Source: Pseudoalteromonas sp. R3 (GTDB taxonomy: Bacteria; Pseudomonadota; Gammaproteobacteria; Enterobacterales; Alteromonadaceae). From it: DNA of 64,000 nucleotides. The stretch spans positions 1-64,000 of the forward strand of contig NZ_CP034834.1 in assembly GCF_004014715.1 (NCBI RefSeq), in the 5' to 3' direction. A model generated the notes under the pieces. It saw only the letters and a list, made by a program, of their open reading frames with translations. It searched no databases and had not been told where the DNA came from. The translations under genes and the position numbers were made by a program. Shown piece after piece: positions 33,121 through 43,223 of this stretch; the stretch's first letter is position 1; each line of letters starts with the position of its first letter.

Positions 33121-33882
33121 TTAATCTCTCAAACGGATCTCAAACTTATCAGAGTAGCGCTCCTGAACAGCTTTTGCTGAACTGCCACTGGCATAGCTGG
33201 GATCGACACTGCCTCTGCGCGTACGGGCAAGATAAAAATCAGCACTACATTCCTGGCGGGTGTTGATTGCGGTGTCTTTTAACTCTTCAATGGTATCCAG
33301 GTCGATACTGAGGCTACCGTCGTCTGAAAGTTGGTCATTACTAACGTAAATAAAGGCAGAGTCACCATCGTTTCTCTTACACTCAATAGACAACTTACTT
33401 TCAAGTTCGGTATTGTCTTCTGTACCGGGTGTCCATGAAAGGGTTACAGTATCAGTTATCGAAAATGACTGATTTTTTTGTGGTGTAATAATATTAAACG
33501 GCTGCGGCAAATGCATTGTTGATGTTAAAGTCTGATTCTCTGAAGCTCTGGTAAAATCGACCGTGAACTTTGTACCACCGGTCGTAACATCAAAAATTGC
33601 GCGGTAGTCTACGTCAAACAGCTCTTCATCTTCGACCATCACCTGACTTATGTTTGCAGCTTTTGCGATTAATTTGTCGCTTGACGTAAGCCTGATATTA
33701 TTGCCATTCGGGCCATCAATATTTAATTCAACAATGACACGGGACGTTTCTCCTTGTGTTGTCACGTAGATTTTTGACCAAATGGCCTCAGTTTTCACGT
33801 TTTCTGAGTCAGTGGTCTCGGTCGAGCATGCCAGCAATGCTGAACAAGCCAACGCCAGTGCGGAAAGTCTTACAGTATTCAT
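33121..33882 (-). CDS. Hypothetical lipoprotein
   Basis: 253 residues. Lipoprotein signal with lipobox LLAC, Cys19 being the acylated residue, followed by Ser-Thr-Glu. Residue +2 is Ser, so outer-membrane sorting is expected. The mature part is acidic and beta-rich, with an Ig-like or fibronectin-like impression in FNIITPQKNQSFSITDTVTL. Three further Cys residues are scattered. AAGG precedes the ATG. It stands alone, with 167 bases on its 3' side and 266 bases before the divergent carboxypeptidase. No family recognised and no catalytic motif seen. Confidence 0.7.
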   Translation of the reverse strand: MNTVRLSALALACSALLACSTETTDSENVKTEAIWSKIYVTTQGETSRVIVELNIDGPNGNNIRLTSSDKLIAKAANISQVMVEDEELFDVDYRAIFDVTTGGTKFTVDFTRASENQTLTSTMHLPQPFNIITPQKNQSFSITDTVTLSWTPGTEDNTELESKLSIECKRNDGDSAFIYVSNDQLSDDGSLSIDLDTIEELKDTAINTRQECSADFYLARTRRGSVDPSYASGSSAKAVQERYSDKFEIRLRD

Positions 33883-34148
33883 TGTTGTCCCTTACAGGTC
33901 TGTGTCATTGATTGGCCCCATTCTAATCACGAATCAACGCGGAAAAAATGGCATTTTACATTTTAAAACAAACAAACCGGCTTTTAAAACAATCAATGAA
34001 TAGTAATAAAATCGTAATAATGACCTTTTTCATAGGATGATGTGATTATGTTTAATTCTTTGTCTCTATTTTAGAAACGAAAAGACATCGTTAGACAAAA
34101 TAGGGCTGAAGAACCGGAACATTTATTCAATACTGAGAAGGAAACATT

Positions 34149-36374
34149 ATGAAAAAAAGCCTATTAGGTCTGCTTCTGTTGGGTACGGTCAGTACAATGA
34201 CCGCTGCTCACAAGGGTGCTCAAATCGATCAATCATCTGCATATTTGCCATCAAACCTATCGCAATCTATTTATCAGCTGGTGTTTACCAGCGATGAGCA
34301 AAAAGCAAACTATCTTGCGCAGTATCATGATGCCATGATTGAAGTCAGGGATCGTTACTTACTGCTGACGTTAACTCAGTCTGAGGCTGATACGTTACGC
34401 AACGCGGGTGCATTGATTTTCTCTCGTCCAGATAGGGCAGCTCAGAGCCATGTTTCGCCCAACACACATACGCGTTCTGTCAGTATGGAGCAGGAATCCG
34501 GCATTCCTAACTTTCCTTGCTATCCCACGTTGGCAGAAACCCATCAAATGGCTCAGCAGCTTGCAAACACTTACCCCGATTTTGTTGAGCTAAAACAGAT
34601 AGGTCCATCCTGGGAAAAAAGCCAGGGGCTGGGTGGGCATGATCTGACTGTGCTTATTTTAAAAAACAAAAAGAAAAACAAGTGGCGCAAACGTCCAGCT
34701 TTATACATGCAGGGCGCGCTGCACGCCAGGGAATATACGCCTGGTGCAACAACGATTAAGTTTGCTAAATACTTGCTCGAAAACCGTGAAACAAATGCCG
34801 ATGTGAATTGGATACTGAACCAGCGAGAGATCCATATTCTGTTAATAGCGAACCCGGATGGTCGGGGTCTGGCTGAGCAAGGATTGCTTTGGCGCAAAAA
34901 TACTAATTCGGCTTATTGCGCCATTGATGAGAGCATGCGTGGAGTTGATCTTAATCGTAATTTCGATTTTGCCTGGGCATCGCCCATAGGCGGATCGACG
35001 GATGATCAATGTGCAACGACTTTTCATGGGCCCAGCGCAGCTTCCGAGCCTGAAACACAAGCGATTCAGGCATATCTACATTCTTTGTTCCGTGACAGGC
35101 GGGGCGATCAGATCACTGACCCCGCGCCACTGAACACCCAGGGCGTGTTTCTCGATTTACATAGCTTCAGTCGTTACGTCATGTGGCCCTGGTCGAGTGA
35201 GCTGAACCCAAGCCCAAATGAGCCGCAACTCTCCATGATGGGCCACAGATTGGCAGCCTATAATAATTACCTGGCATTTCAGACAAAAGAGCGCTTTAAA
35301 GCCGGTGGTTCTGCAGATGGTTATGCCTACGGCCAACTTGGCGTGGCTGCTTTTACGTTTGAGCTGGGTAACACTTTCTTTGAAAGTTGCGCCAATTTTG
35401 AAGGGGAAATATTCCCCAATAATCTGAATGCACTCATATACGCTGCAAAAGTCGCGAACCGCCCTTACAAATTACCAGGAGGGCCACAAATTGTTGATCT
35501 CAGGCTACAAGGTGCTGACCGTGAAGCTATACCTGCGGGGGCTCCAGTTCAGATTAAGGCAATTATAGCGGATGACCATTTTGGTCCCTCTCTAACCGGT
35601 GATGCACCACCGAGCGAAGCTATTAAAAGAGTGGAGCTGACTATTAAGAAAAAAGGCAGGCAGGTAAAACATCGGATTATGTTGCCTGCTGCGGATGGGC
35701 TTTTCGATTCAGCACGCGAAGCCATTGATTATACGCTTGACACGAGTCGTTGGCGCAACGGGAAATATACTCTCACGCTGCGTGCACAGGATATCGCTGG
35801 TCAGTGGGGCACTAAATATGCCAAATTCCTTATAATCGACAATTCGGTAGACGGTGTTAACACGATGCCGGTGGCTGATTTTACCTCGCAGTGCCGTTTC
35901 GGTATGTGTGCTTTTAATGGCGCGGTGAGTCAGGATGACAGGGAAGGGTTGACGTATCGGTGGACTTTTGAAGGGGAGCGTTTTTATGGCACCTATCATG
36001 GCCAGCAGGTTGAAATTGAGTACTTTGCTGCCGGAATCTACTCGTTAACTTTACAGGTTGAAGATAGCCATGGCTATCGGGATATAAAAACAGTGCATCT
36101 GGAGCTTGATGGCTTACGCCCACCCGTTGGCCAGTTCGAGTACCAGTGTAATGGATTAACTTGTGAGTTTAACTCTTCAGCTTCTTATGATCCGGATGGT
36201 GAGATCATTGAGCGCTATTGGCAGTTTGGTAGTGATGCACCGTTTGCTCCGGGAGCAGAAAAAATGACATACACTTTTCCTCAGGCGGGAGAATACAGGA
36301 TTGCATTTGTCGTTGTTGATAACCACTATGAATTCCACGAAATCTATCGGACAATTTCGGTGGGAAATAACTAA
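34149..36374 (+). CDS. Secreted M14 zinc carboxypeptidase with C-terminal PKD domains
   Basis: 741 residues. Signal peptide 1-20; a propeptide-like region to about 120. The peptidase M14 domain (about 125-455) has zinc ligands H192 and E195 in LHARE, H338 in LDLHSF, the substrate motif GVDLNRNFDF with R270 and N271, and catalytic E405 in FTFELGNTF. A linker domain (about 465-575) precedes two PKD-like domains (about 577-655 and 658-738), each with a Cys pair, which may help binding to matrix or cell surface. GAAGGAAAC precedes the ATG. Probably exported, possibly by type II secretion, to remove C-terminal residues from environmental proteins or peptides. All catalytic residues are present. 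Confidence 0.92.
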   Translation: MKKSLLGLLLLGTVSTMTAAHKGAQIDQSSAYLPSNLSQSIYQLVFTSDEQKANYLAQYHDAMIEVRDRYLLLTLTQSEADTLRNAGALIFSRPDRAAQSHVSPNTHTRSVSMEQESGIPNFPCYPTLAETHQMAQQLANTYPDFVELKQIGPSWEKSQGLGGHDLTVLILKNKKKNKWRKRPALYMQGALHAREYTPGATTIKFAKYLLENRETNADVNWILNQREIHILLIANPDGRGLAEQGLLWRKNTNSAYCAIDESMRGVDLNRNFDFAWASPIGGSTDDQCATTFHGPSAASEPETQAIQAYLHSLFRDRRGDQITDPAPLNTQGVFLDLHSFSRYVMWPWSSELNPSPNEPQLSMMGHRLAAYNNYLAFQTKERFKAGGSADGYAYGQLGVAAFTFELGNTFFESCANFEGEIFPNNLNALIYAAKVANRPYKLPGGPQIVDLRLQGADREAIPAGAPVQIKAIIADDHFGPSLTGDAPPSEAIKRVELTIKKKGRQVKHRIMLPAADGLFDSAREAIDYTLDTSRWRNGKYTLTLRAQDIAGQWGTKYAKFLIIDNSVDGVNTMPVADFTSQCRFGMCAFNGAVSQDDREGLTYRWTFEGERFYGTYHGQQVEIEYFAAGIYSLTLQVEDSHGYRDIKTVHLELDGLRPPVGQFEYQCNGLTCEFNSSASYDPDGEIIERYWQFGSDAPFAPGAEKMTYTFPQAGEYRIAFVVVDNHYEFHEIYRTISVGNN

Positions 36375-36395
36375 ACAGTAAGTGAAACATTCACA

Positions 36396-36415
36396 GAGCG
36401 CACTTAGGTGCGCTC
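36396..36415. terminator. Terminator-like hairpin between convergent peptidase genes
   Basis: GAGCGCAC (36396-36403) pairs exactly with GTGCGCTC (36408-36415) with a TTAG loop, between two convergent stops. No strong T-run on either side, so efficiency is uncertain. Confidence 0.5.
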
Positions 36416-36430
36416 CGTCGATTGCTCGGC

Positions 36431-37975
36431 TCAGAGTTTCTCATTGAGCACGGAAGTGATGATTGCGATGCCTTCGATAAAGTGACCAACCCTCAGGTTT
36501 TCATTTGGACTGTGCTGGTTATTGTCGCTGTTGACACTGGCTACAATCGCCGCAGGAATGTCCAAAGTATCTACTATCGGAGCAATAGGGATTGAACCGC
36601 CACCGGAGCGCAGGACTATGGGTGATTTGCCAAGTAATTTAGTGACCCCTTTGATTGCCATTTGGCCCGCCGCTGAGTCCGGCTCACTGCGAAACGCACC
36701 ATATATCTCACGAGACGCCATGGTCACGATGTAGGGATGTTGGGCACGTTCAGCATCAGTGGGTTCCCTGTCGATGACATAGTAGCCTTGCTGCTCAATA
36801 TGCTGACGCACAAGCTGGATCAAGCGACCAGCGTCAGACTCTTTAACCAGGCGAATGTCCATGGCAGCAGTTGCGGTTGCCGGAACTATGGTTCTGGCCT
36901 GTTTACCTACCCAGGCACTACTTAACCCCCTGATATTCAAAGAGGGGTATTGGATAGACTCTTGTAAACTCGCACCAACGGCATCGGCTTGTGAAAAGCC
37001 CAGTTTTTTCATGATCTGCTGTTCATCATCCGGGACAGTAGCAAGCTGTGCTTTGAGTTCGTCTGAAAGGGTAATCCCGTCGTAAAAACCAGGAATAAGC
37101 ACTTTTCCTTGCTGAGACTTCATTGACCCCAATATCTTAGCAAGGTGAAACGCTGGGTTGGGGGCGTAGTTGCCGTAGTGACCACTGTGTTGAGGTTTAC
37201 GGGGGCCGTATGTCGTGAGCTGGACCGTGGCAATGCCGCGTGCACCCATAGTGATCGTTGGTTTATTTGTCTGATGCGGTGGGCCGTCAAAAATGAGCAG
37301 CAAATCGGCACTGAGTTTGTCTTTATAGGCTTTTATGGCCGCCGGTAAATTAGGCGAGCCTTGTTCCTCCTCAGTATCCATGATGATCTTCAGATTATAA
37401 TTGGGTGAAGCTTGCTGGCTATCCAATATGTCCAGCGCTGTAATAAACTGGGCGATAGGGCCTTTCGAATCGGCTGCCGAACGCGCAAATATACGCCAAT
37501 TGGGGTCCAGTTTTTCAGCCGAGTCGGGCCATGGGCGTGTTTCCCACTGGCCATTGACAAGCTGTTTTAGTTCAGCCGTGTAAGGGTCTTGCTGATCCCA
37601 GGCTGAGTTATCTACTGGCTGACCATCCGCTTGTAAGTAAACCAATACAGTTTTACTTGCGCCGGGTACCAAGCGTTCAGCATAAACTATGGGGCTGCCG
37701 GACATTTTGAGCTTGTGCACTTTAAATGCCCTACGAGAAAACTCCTCAGTTAGCCAGGTCGATAGCTTTTCGATGTCATTGGGATAATTTGCATCATTCG
37801 GCAAGCTGAGAAGTTCACGGTATCGCGCGATGGCTTCTGGGGTTTTGAGTTCAACTTGCTGCTGGATTTGTGGTACTGAAAGAGACTTACTTGCCTGTGC
37901 AAGTGGTATTGTTAAGGCGGTACAACTGACGAGCAATGCAGAAGTTAACCGCGATCTGACTAAGTGCTTTAACAT
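36431..37975 (-). CDS. M20-family metallopeptidase-like protein with a substituted metal ligand
   Basis: 514 residues from ATG 37975, chosen because AAGGA lies 9 bases upstream and a signal peptide (MLKHLVRSRLTSALLVSC to AQA) follows; the frame is open to 38032. M20/M25/M40 features: VYLQADGQPVD, where the first zinc ligand His of H-x-D is Gln (Q115) while D117 is kept; bridging Asp in AADSKGP; the catalytic pair in MDTEEEQGSPN; and a C-terminal QHSPNEN His. The dimerisation or lid domain lies about 225-380. A related marine peptidase group has YMHxDGQPV at this place, so Gln is a single-codon change (CAA). It may use an altered metal site or be inactive. Periplasmic or secreted. Convergent with the M14 gene. 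Confidence 0.82.
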   Translation of the reverse strand: MLKHLVRSRLTSALLVSCTALTIPLAQASKSLSVPQIQQQVELKTPEAIARYRELLSLPNDANYPNDIEKLSTWLTEEFSRRAFKVHKLKMSGSPIVYAERLVPGASKTVLVYLQADGQPVDNSAWDQQDPYTAELKQLVNGQWETRPWPDSAEKLDPNWRIFARSAADSKGPIAQFITALDILDSQQASPNYNLKIIMDTEEEQGSPNLPAAIKAYKDKLSADLLLIFDGPPHQTNKPTITMGARGIATVQLTTYGPRKPQHSGHYGNYAPNPAFHLAKILGSMKSQQGKVLIPGFYDGITLSDELKAQLATVPDDEQQIMKKLGFSQADAVGASLQESIQYPSLNIRGLSSAWVGKQARTIVPATATAAMDIRLVKESDAGRLIQLVRQHIEQQGYYVIDREPTDAERAQHPYIVTMASREIYGAFRSEPDSAAGQMAIKGVTKLLGKSPIVLRSGGGSIPIAPIVDTLDIPAAIVASVNSDNNQHSPNENLRVGHFIEGIAIITSVLNEKL

Positions 37976-38222
37976 TATTATCATTCCTTTTTTACACCAG
38001 TTGTAGCGAAACCCTTTGCGATAGAAAAGCATTTAGAGACCACATGTACTTATTGTGCGTTAAATCACCGATTTTGTTAGACATTAGGTAGCTTTTTTGG
38101 TGTATGGGAAATTAAAATTGAGCCTTATCTTGAAACAAAAAATTAACTTTATTGACGCTTGTTTGTTGTTTTATTCGTCTAGTTTACGACCGCTAATCCC
38201 CAAAAGAACAAGGAAAAGGTAG

Positions 38223-39280
38223 ATGAAACAAGCATATAAATTAGCATTTTGGACCATTGCAGGCCTGACTTTTCAGCAAGCTCATGCTGGCACCACCACA
38301 CTGAATCTTACTAAGCCAACAGGAAACCCCAACTCGCCACAAAAACTTCGTACGGTAAGTCTGGGCTCACTGGCAGACAATTTGTTTTCTGATATGAGGC
38401 AGCTTGAACTGGAGACTGAGGCAGATATTCGCCGAGATATCAGCAGAATGAGTGCAGTAAAGGCGATTTATGCCATTGATGTGGATGCAAAAAATATTTC
38501 TGCGACCTTCAGTGGCACAGACAATTACAAAGTACGCTTAACCGTAGGTAACCTCGGTTATATACCAAGGTTAAATTCGATGGGGTTAATGTGCTGTGCC
38601 CAAGCGTTAATGTTGCTGTTCGCCTGGAAAATTTAAGACCAACAGCGACATACAATTATTACACTGGCGCGCTGGAAGACATTGATGTTTACTACAATCG
38701 TGATGTTGACGTAAGTTGTTCAGGTGGCTTGCTCTCAATTCCGGGCATTAGCCATTTTGTAAACTATTTTGCATCTGACGCAGCGACAGGTGTGGTAGAT
38801 GATCTGATCAAAGCGAACCTTCAACAATTTGCACCATTGGAACAACCAGGCGCATTATTTGGTATGCAAGAGATATTGTCAGATAGTCGGGTACGCGGTA
38901 ATGTCGACGCCGCAGAGCGTTATCTGGACATAGATATTGATAATATCATTGGTAATCTAGTAACAGGAATGAACCTCACCGTTAGTCTTAAGCGAGACGC
39001 CAATGGTTATGGCAAGCATCAGGCGCACATTGGCGTATATCAGACAGCTCCAACCATCACCGCCGCGTGGGGGGGGCAGTTTAATGCGAGTGCTCCAGGT
39101 GCTAACCGTATCAGTAAGTATGCGTTAAGCGGGACCTGGCGCACCAGCAGCTGGACACCAGGATTGCTTTATAACAACCAGTTTATAGGTGCTATCGCTT
39201 ACAACCGCGTTTACGGTATTCCAAGCTACCTTGGCCAGAAGCAGGTCACTATTGGTAACTGCGGTAAAGCGTGTGAATAA
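38223..39280 (+). pseudogene. Frameshifted secreted protein of unknown function (would be about 352 residues)
   Basis: Two overlapping frames (38223-38636 and 38591-39280) read as one protein if one A is restored near 38567, giving a joint of YIP then KVKFDGVNVLCPSVN. Total length is one base short of a multiple of three. Signal peptide 1-22 (ending QQAHA). The mature protein is beta-rich, with a segment ending ITIGNCGKACE-like with two Cys at the C-terminus and a conserved-looking ISKYALSGTWRTSSWTP stretch. AAGGAAAAGG precedes the ATG. No family recognised. The break is probably a sequencing error, because the downstream reading is intact; if real, only a 137-residue product is made. Confidence 0.7.
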
Positions 39281-39310
39281 TACCTGCTGACACTCAATAT
39301 TTTCGATAAG

Positions 39311-39342
39311 TAGAATAACAGGCTTACTGGGCTGTTATTCTA
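39311..39342 (+). terminator. Bidirectional terminator-like hairpin between convergent genes
   Basis: An 11-base arm (39311-39321) pairs exactly with 39332-39342, with a 10-base loop. It follows the frameshifted secreted-protein gene and overlaps the stop codon of the convergent cyclotransferase gene. Confidence 0.55.
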
Positions 39343-39703
39343 TTGCGACCGCATCAAGAATGTGAGCTGTCTCACTGGCAGCATAGATCCAGCAGGGTTT
39401 ACCCGACTTTAATACAGCCTTCTGCCTGACATAGTCATCCACCTCATAGCTGTCAGCGTGCTTTAATTCCTGTGCAGAAAGTAAGAAAACAGTCCCTTCT
39501 ACTTGATCCGCGTCGTCGGCAGTATAGATGAGAATGGGGTGATGTTCCTTCCCACTACTTTTAAGTACGTCCGGATCACTAATTTTGACCAAGCCAACAC
39601 GATAGCCGACTAAGGCATCTGCCTGTCCGTTGAGAAGGCGGCCAAACGTGTCGAGTTGTACCTGTGATTGTTGTAACGTACCGTATGAGAACAAAGCTTC
39701 CAT
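39335..39703 (-). CDS. Gamma-glutamylcyclotransferase-like (AIG2/GGCT) family protein
   Basis: 122 residues. The N-terminus FSYGTLQQSQVQ is the family's substrate-cradle Y-G-T-L motif. ILIYTADDADQVEGTVFLL is the central strand pair, and ADSYEVDDYVRQ holds the catalytic-type Glu (D-x-Y-E). Length is typical. The family makes 5-oxoproline from gamma-glutamyl peptides or amines, but many bacterial members are uncharacterised. ATG 39703 is chosen over GTG 39709 because AAGGAG lies 6 bases from the ATG and abuts the GTG. It follows the DUF6351-like gene by 22 bases in the same direction, suggesting co-transcription. Confidence 0.85.
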   Translation of the reverse strand: MEALFSYGTLQQSQVQLDTFGRLLNGQADALVGYRVGLVKISDPDVLKSSGKEHHPILIYTADDADQVEGTVFLLSAQELKHADSYEVDDYVRQKAVLKSGKPCWIYAASETAHILDAVAIE

Positions 39704-39725
39704 GAGCACTCCTTCGTTTTTTGGC

Positions 39726-41915
39726 TCACTGTAAATGACTCCCGACTATTCGTAAAGCGGGTTTACAGGTCAGCTGGACGCCCAATATCCTTACTCTGAT
39801 AGTTACATACCCCTCAGGAAAGGTCTGTTCAAGTAATGCCTGATAAGGGCGGGCATCAAACGGTAAATACCAGCCTTTGTGTATAGCGGCTGCAACACTA
39901 ACCAGTGGGCACTTAAACATATCACCACCCCAGCCTCCACCAGCCTGGATCCGACTGGTACTGAACATAGGAAAGCGACTCTGACATTTCCCCTGTGGCT
40001 TATTATTCCACTGTCCGTCAAAGACAGCAGAACCTGCTGCATAGATACTGCCATCGTCATTAAAGCAGGTGTCTCGCAAAGAGGTCGGCCTTGCCGACGC
40101 CGCATCAAGCTCTGGATTATTTTTCATCCTGAGTAACCACTCATCCATTGCCGCAAAAGCGGCTGTTGTAGGGTTGTGGTCTTTATGCGCAACCCAGATA
40201 ACGTGGTTTTTACTGTGACCATTTTGCTGAGCAATGCGTACCCGACTGTAAAATGAAGCAGACATATGATGCATGTCTAGCTCATTTTCCAGATAGTGTC
40301 GGGCGTCTATAATTGGCAAATTAACTTTGCCAATAAATACTTGCCCTGAGCGGTAGGCTTGCTCCATGGCCTCTAATGAACCTTCATGCCGACGAGCAGG
40401 CCCTGTTGAGGCATTTGTAATGTTATGGTTTCCCCAGAGTGTTAGCCAAATAGGGATACGGGTGCCCAGAGGGAGTACAATGTCTTCCTGACGCATATCT
40501 GCTTGGCGCTTCCAGCCGCCAATGTGATGATTGATGTGAATGAATTCATCAAAACTAATATGGCCCTCTCGCAGAGCATTAAGACCATACTGGACGCCTA
40601 CATTATCCCAGGTACTTCTGCCAAAGCCTTGCTCATCTGTGCCAAAAATATGCACCAGGTCCTGCCAGTAGCTCCAGCGAGTTTTTGCAATCACCTCATC
40701 AGAAAAAAAGGGTCTTAGAAACCCCTGTCGAGGGTTATTAATGAATGCTGACAGGCCAAAATAGCCATTAATGCATTCACTGTTACCATCCGGAAATGAC
40801 GGAGCGAATCCCGCCATGAGCTGGTTCAAGGGTTGCAAAAAGCCGGCTTTTTGTGGAAAGTCATTGATTGCATTAAGCCCCTCAATTTGTCTCCTGCGCT
40901 CCCAATCTCGCCAGGCCTTAGGGTCCTTTGCTCGAAAAGTGAAGTAGTTATTGAGCAGATCACAGTCAAGCGCATAGGTGGTTTGTGTGATCATGTCGGG
41001 GTAGCTGTACAAAGGAATAAGGCCGTCCAAAATCCCTTTACTATTCTGTCCGATAAGGTATTGGGCCAGCCCCCCTCCTGAGCCGCCAATGCCCACGGTG
41101 TAGAGAGGCTCACCATATAGACTAATAAATTGCTGCTTAACCCGTCTGGCAGTGTCTTCTGCAAGCAACATGTTATAGGTATAACTGGTTTTATTGCCAC
41201 TGGAGCTTATCACCGCATAGCCGTCCAGTAGTTGCCGGGCCTGACGGGTCATTACCCGAGCGGCCTTTTGTCGGCCTTGCCGGTAGCCAATTCCTGATCC
41301 TCCATTAAACTGATAAATGAGCTTTTGGTTCCACTTAGAATGACTACTACGCTCCCCGACTTCTTCATTTGAAATTGGCATGATAAGGGTATAAATGAAG
41401 CGGTTAATTGTTCCTTGCTCCACTCTGAACAGGGGAGATGAATCGTGTAAACGGGCATTGTCTTCATCGAGCCTGGTCGCAACAAAATTATCGTCTTGTT
41501 TTGTCAACGTGAAGTAAAATAACCGTGTGGGTAATGAACAGTCTTTACTGTAGCCAATGACCTGCGCTCCCCTAAAGACAGGCACACCCAGGCCCTGTTG
41601 ATTGTCTACAAGTGGTTGCCCAAGCTCAGACTCCTGGGTCATGCAAAAGAAAGGGTACTGATTTGGTCCTGAATATAGGTTTGTTGTTGGGCCTGTTTTT
41701 TCTAACTCAATTGGAAAGTTAAACGAATCCTGCGGTCTGGAAACCTCTGAAATATGGGGAGTAAAGCGCAACACTTGATTGGGCTGTGGTGTAGCAATCT
41801 CACTTATCTGTCGGGCACTGACCTCATCATGGTGAGGGTAGAAGTGTAATATCACACCCGTGATTGCTATCAGCACTAAGCTGATCAGAAACATGAACCC
41901 GACATTTTTGCTCAT
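39726..41915 (-). CDS. Membrane-anchored or exported DUF6351-like alpha/beta hydrolase
   Basis: 729 residues. A single N-terminal hydrophobic segment (about 6-25) with short basic start acts as signal or anchor; no lipobox. The core has a tannase/feruloyl-esterase-like nucleophile elbow GIGGSGGGLAQYL with candidate Ser279, an oxyanion-like strand LIYQFNGGSGIGY, and a C-terminal HKDHNPTTAAF region that may supply the His. Many Cys suggest disulfides. I place it in DUF6351 by overall motif pattern, with moderate confidence; the alternative is a tannase-type esterase. The ester substrate is unknown. It lies alone upstream of the cyclotransferase gene. Confidence 0.65.
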   Translation of the reverse strand: MSKNVGFMFLISLVLIAITGVILHFYPHHDEVSARQISEIATPQPNQVLRFTPHISEVSRPQDSFNFPIELEKTGPTTNLYSGPNQYPFFCMTQESELGQPLVDNQQGLGVPVFRGAQVIGYSKDCSLPTRLFYFTLTKQDDNFVATRLDEDNARLHDSSPLFRVEQGTINRFIYTLIMPISNEEVGERSSHSKWNQKLIYQFNGGSGIGYRQGRQKAARVMTRQARQLLDGYAVISSSGNKTSYTYNMLLAEDTARRVKQQFISLYGEPLYTVGIGGSGGGLAQYLIGQNSKGILDGLIPLYSYPDMITQTTYALDCDLLNNYFTFRAKDPKAWRDWERRRQIEGLNAINDFPQKAGFLQPLNQLMAGFAPSFPDGNSECINGYFGLSAFINNPRQGFLRPFFSDEVIAKTRWSYWQDLVHIFGTDEQGFGRSTWDNVGVQYGLNALREGHISFDEFIHINHHIGGWKRQADMRQEDIVLPLGTRIPIWLTLWGNHNITNASTGPARRHEGSLEAMEQAYRSGQVFIGKVNLPIIDARHYLENELDMHHMSASFYSRVRIAQQNGHSKNHVIWVAHKDHNPTTAAFAAMDEWLLRMKNNPELDAASARPTSLRDTCFNDDGSIYAAGSAVFDGQWNNKPQGKCQSRFPMFSTSRIQAGGGWGGDMFKCPLVSVAAAIHKGWYLPFDARPYQALLEQTFPEGYVTIRVRILGVQLTCKPALRIVGSHLQ

Positions 41916-41999
41916 AATGACCTCTTCTGATTCAAATCAGTACGCATAATAATAAGTGTAGGGCGAAAGATCGAAGGGGGTTGTTGTTTATTTGTTATT

Positions 42000-43190
42000 T
42001 CAGTGGGCAGAGTTGTAACTGTTATGCACTTTGTCGATGGCTTTTAGGATGGTGACCTTAGTTGAGGGTTTGGTGATATAGCCTGTCAGACCAAGCGTTG
42101 CCCATTTACGTATCAGGTCTTTATTGCGATTAGTAGACAGAGCTATGATAGGGAGTTTCTTACAGTGCTTAAAGGTACGAATGTTTTTAGTGGTGTTGTA
42201 TCCATCCAGTTCAGGCATAAATAAGTCCATAAATACCATATCAAATTTGTGCTTTTTCAAAAGCTTAATTGCCTCCAAACCCGTTGTGGCATATTCAGTG
42301 GTATGTTGTTCTTCGTGGAGGATTTTGAGTAGCATTTCACGATATATTTCGTTGTCTTCTACGACCAGAATATGCATTTTGGGCGTCTCGTCAGGCACTG
42401 TAGAAGTTGTGACCGCAGGGTTAGGAGGTGGGTGTGCCTGAGCCGCTACAACGCTGCGTGGCACACCTTTGTCATTCAGTACTGCCAACAACTCAGCCAT
42501 AGAGACCTGCTTGCTTTTGAGCTGCGATTTAAGCAGTTCGACACTCTCAACAAGCTGATGTTCAAGTTGCTCTATCAGGGGGCTAATATGTTGCTGGTTA
42601 AGCTGTTCTAATAGCTTTTTTTGTACCTGGTTATGGCATGGCTGTTGTGCAATCTTATCTCTGTTGTGTGCAAAGTTTTCCTCTGTTCTGCTTCTGTATT
42701 GCGCAACATCATCAATAAGAGCACGCAGATTATTGTCTATTTTCCCAAAATGGACTTCCTGTAACTCCGAGCTTTTCTTGCTGCCAGACACTTCATTGAG
42801 TGCGTTGTGTAAAATCATCCTGAAGCGATAGTTTTCATACATAGGTTTATGAATGAAATAGTCGCTAAAAATGTCTTCCATGCAGCATTTAAATGCAATG
42901 CCTGACTCTTTATTTTCACACAGCAAGATGTTTTTGTGAGGATAATTGAGTAACCCTTGCTTAGCCAGCTCAGTGTATGTTTCGATACTGCCTGCGACAT
43001 CGTCCTTAGCCATAATGATGATGGCCGGGCTACAGTCAATAATTAGCTTTGTCGTTTCCTCCCAGTGAAACACGGTGCGATACGCTTTTGTATGGGCACC
43101 GACAATTTCTATCACACCCGTAAGTTCATCTGTTTTGTCACAAACAATAACGACTTTGGGCTGAGTTTGATCAGGATTAGTTTCTACCAT
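42000..43190 (-). CDS. Two-receiver response-regulator protein (degenerate REC, helical linker, intact REC)
   Basis: 396 residues. Residues 10-135 have a receiver-like fold but the phosphoacceptor position falls in IIIMAKDD without the expected Asp, so this domain is probably a pseudo-receiver. Residues about 145-265 are charged and helical, likely a coiled coil. The C-terminal REC (272-392) has the acidic pair in VVEDN, phosphoacceptor D322 in FMDLFMPELDG and K374 in YITKPS, all intact. No output domain, so it acts by protein contact. AGGGAA precedes the ATG. Last gene of the signalling operon. Confidence 0.88.
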   Translation of the reverse strand: MVETNPDQTQPKVVIVCDKTDELTGVIEIVGAHTKAYRTVFHWEETTKLIIDCSPAIIIMAKDDVAGSIETYTELAKQGLLNYPHKNILLCENKESGIAFKCCMEDIFSDYFIHKPMYENYRFRMILHNALNEVSGSKKSSELQEVHFGKIDNNLRALIDDVAQYRSRTEENFAHNRDKIAQQPCHNQVQKKLLEQLNQQHISPLIEQLEHQLVESVELLKSQLKSKQVSMAELLAVLNDKGVPRSVVAAQAHPPPNPAVTTSTVPDETPKMHILVVEDNEIYREMLLKILHEEQHTTEYATTGLEAIKLLKKHKFDMVFMDLFMPELDGYNTTKNIRTFKHCKKLPIIALSTNRNKDLIRKWATLGLTGYITKPSTKVTILKAIDKVHNSYNSAH

Positions 43191-43223
43191 AGTTATCGGT
43201 TCCCTGCGCGCATGTGTGATACC

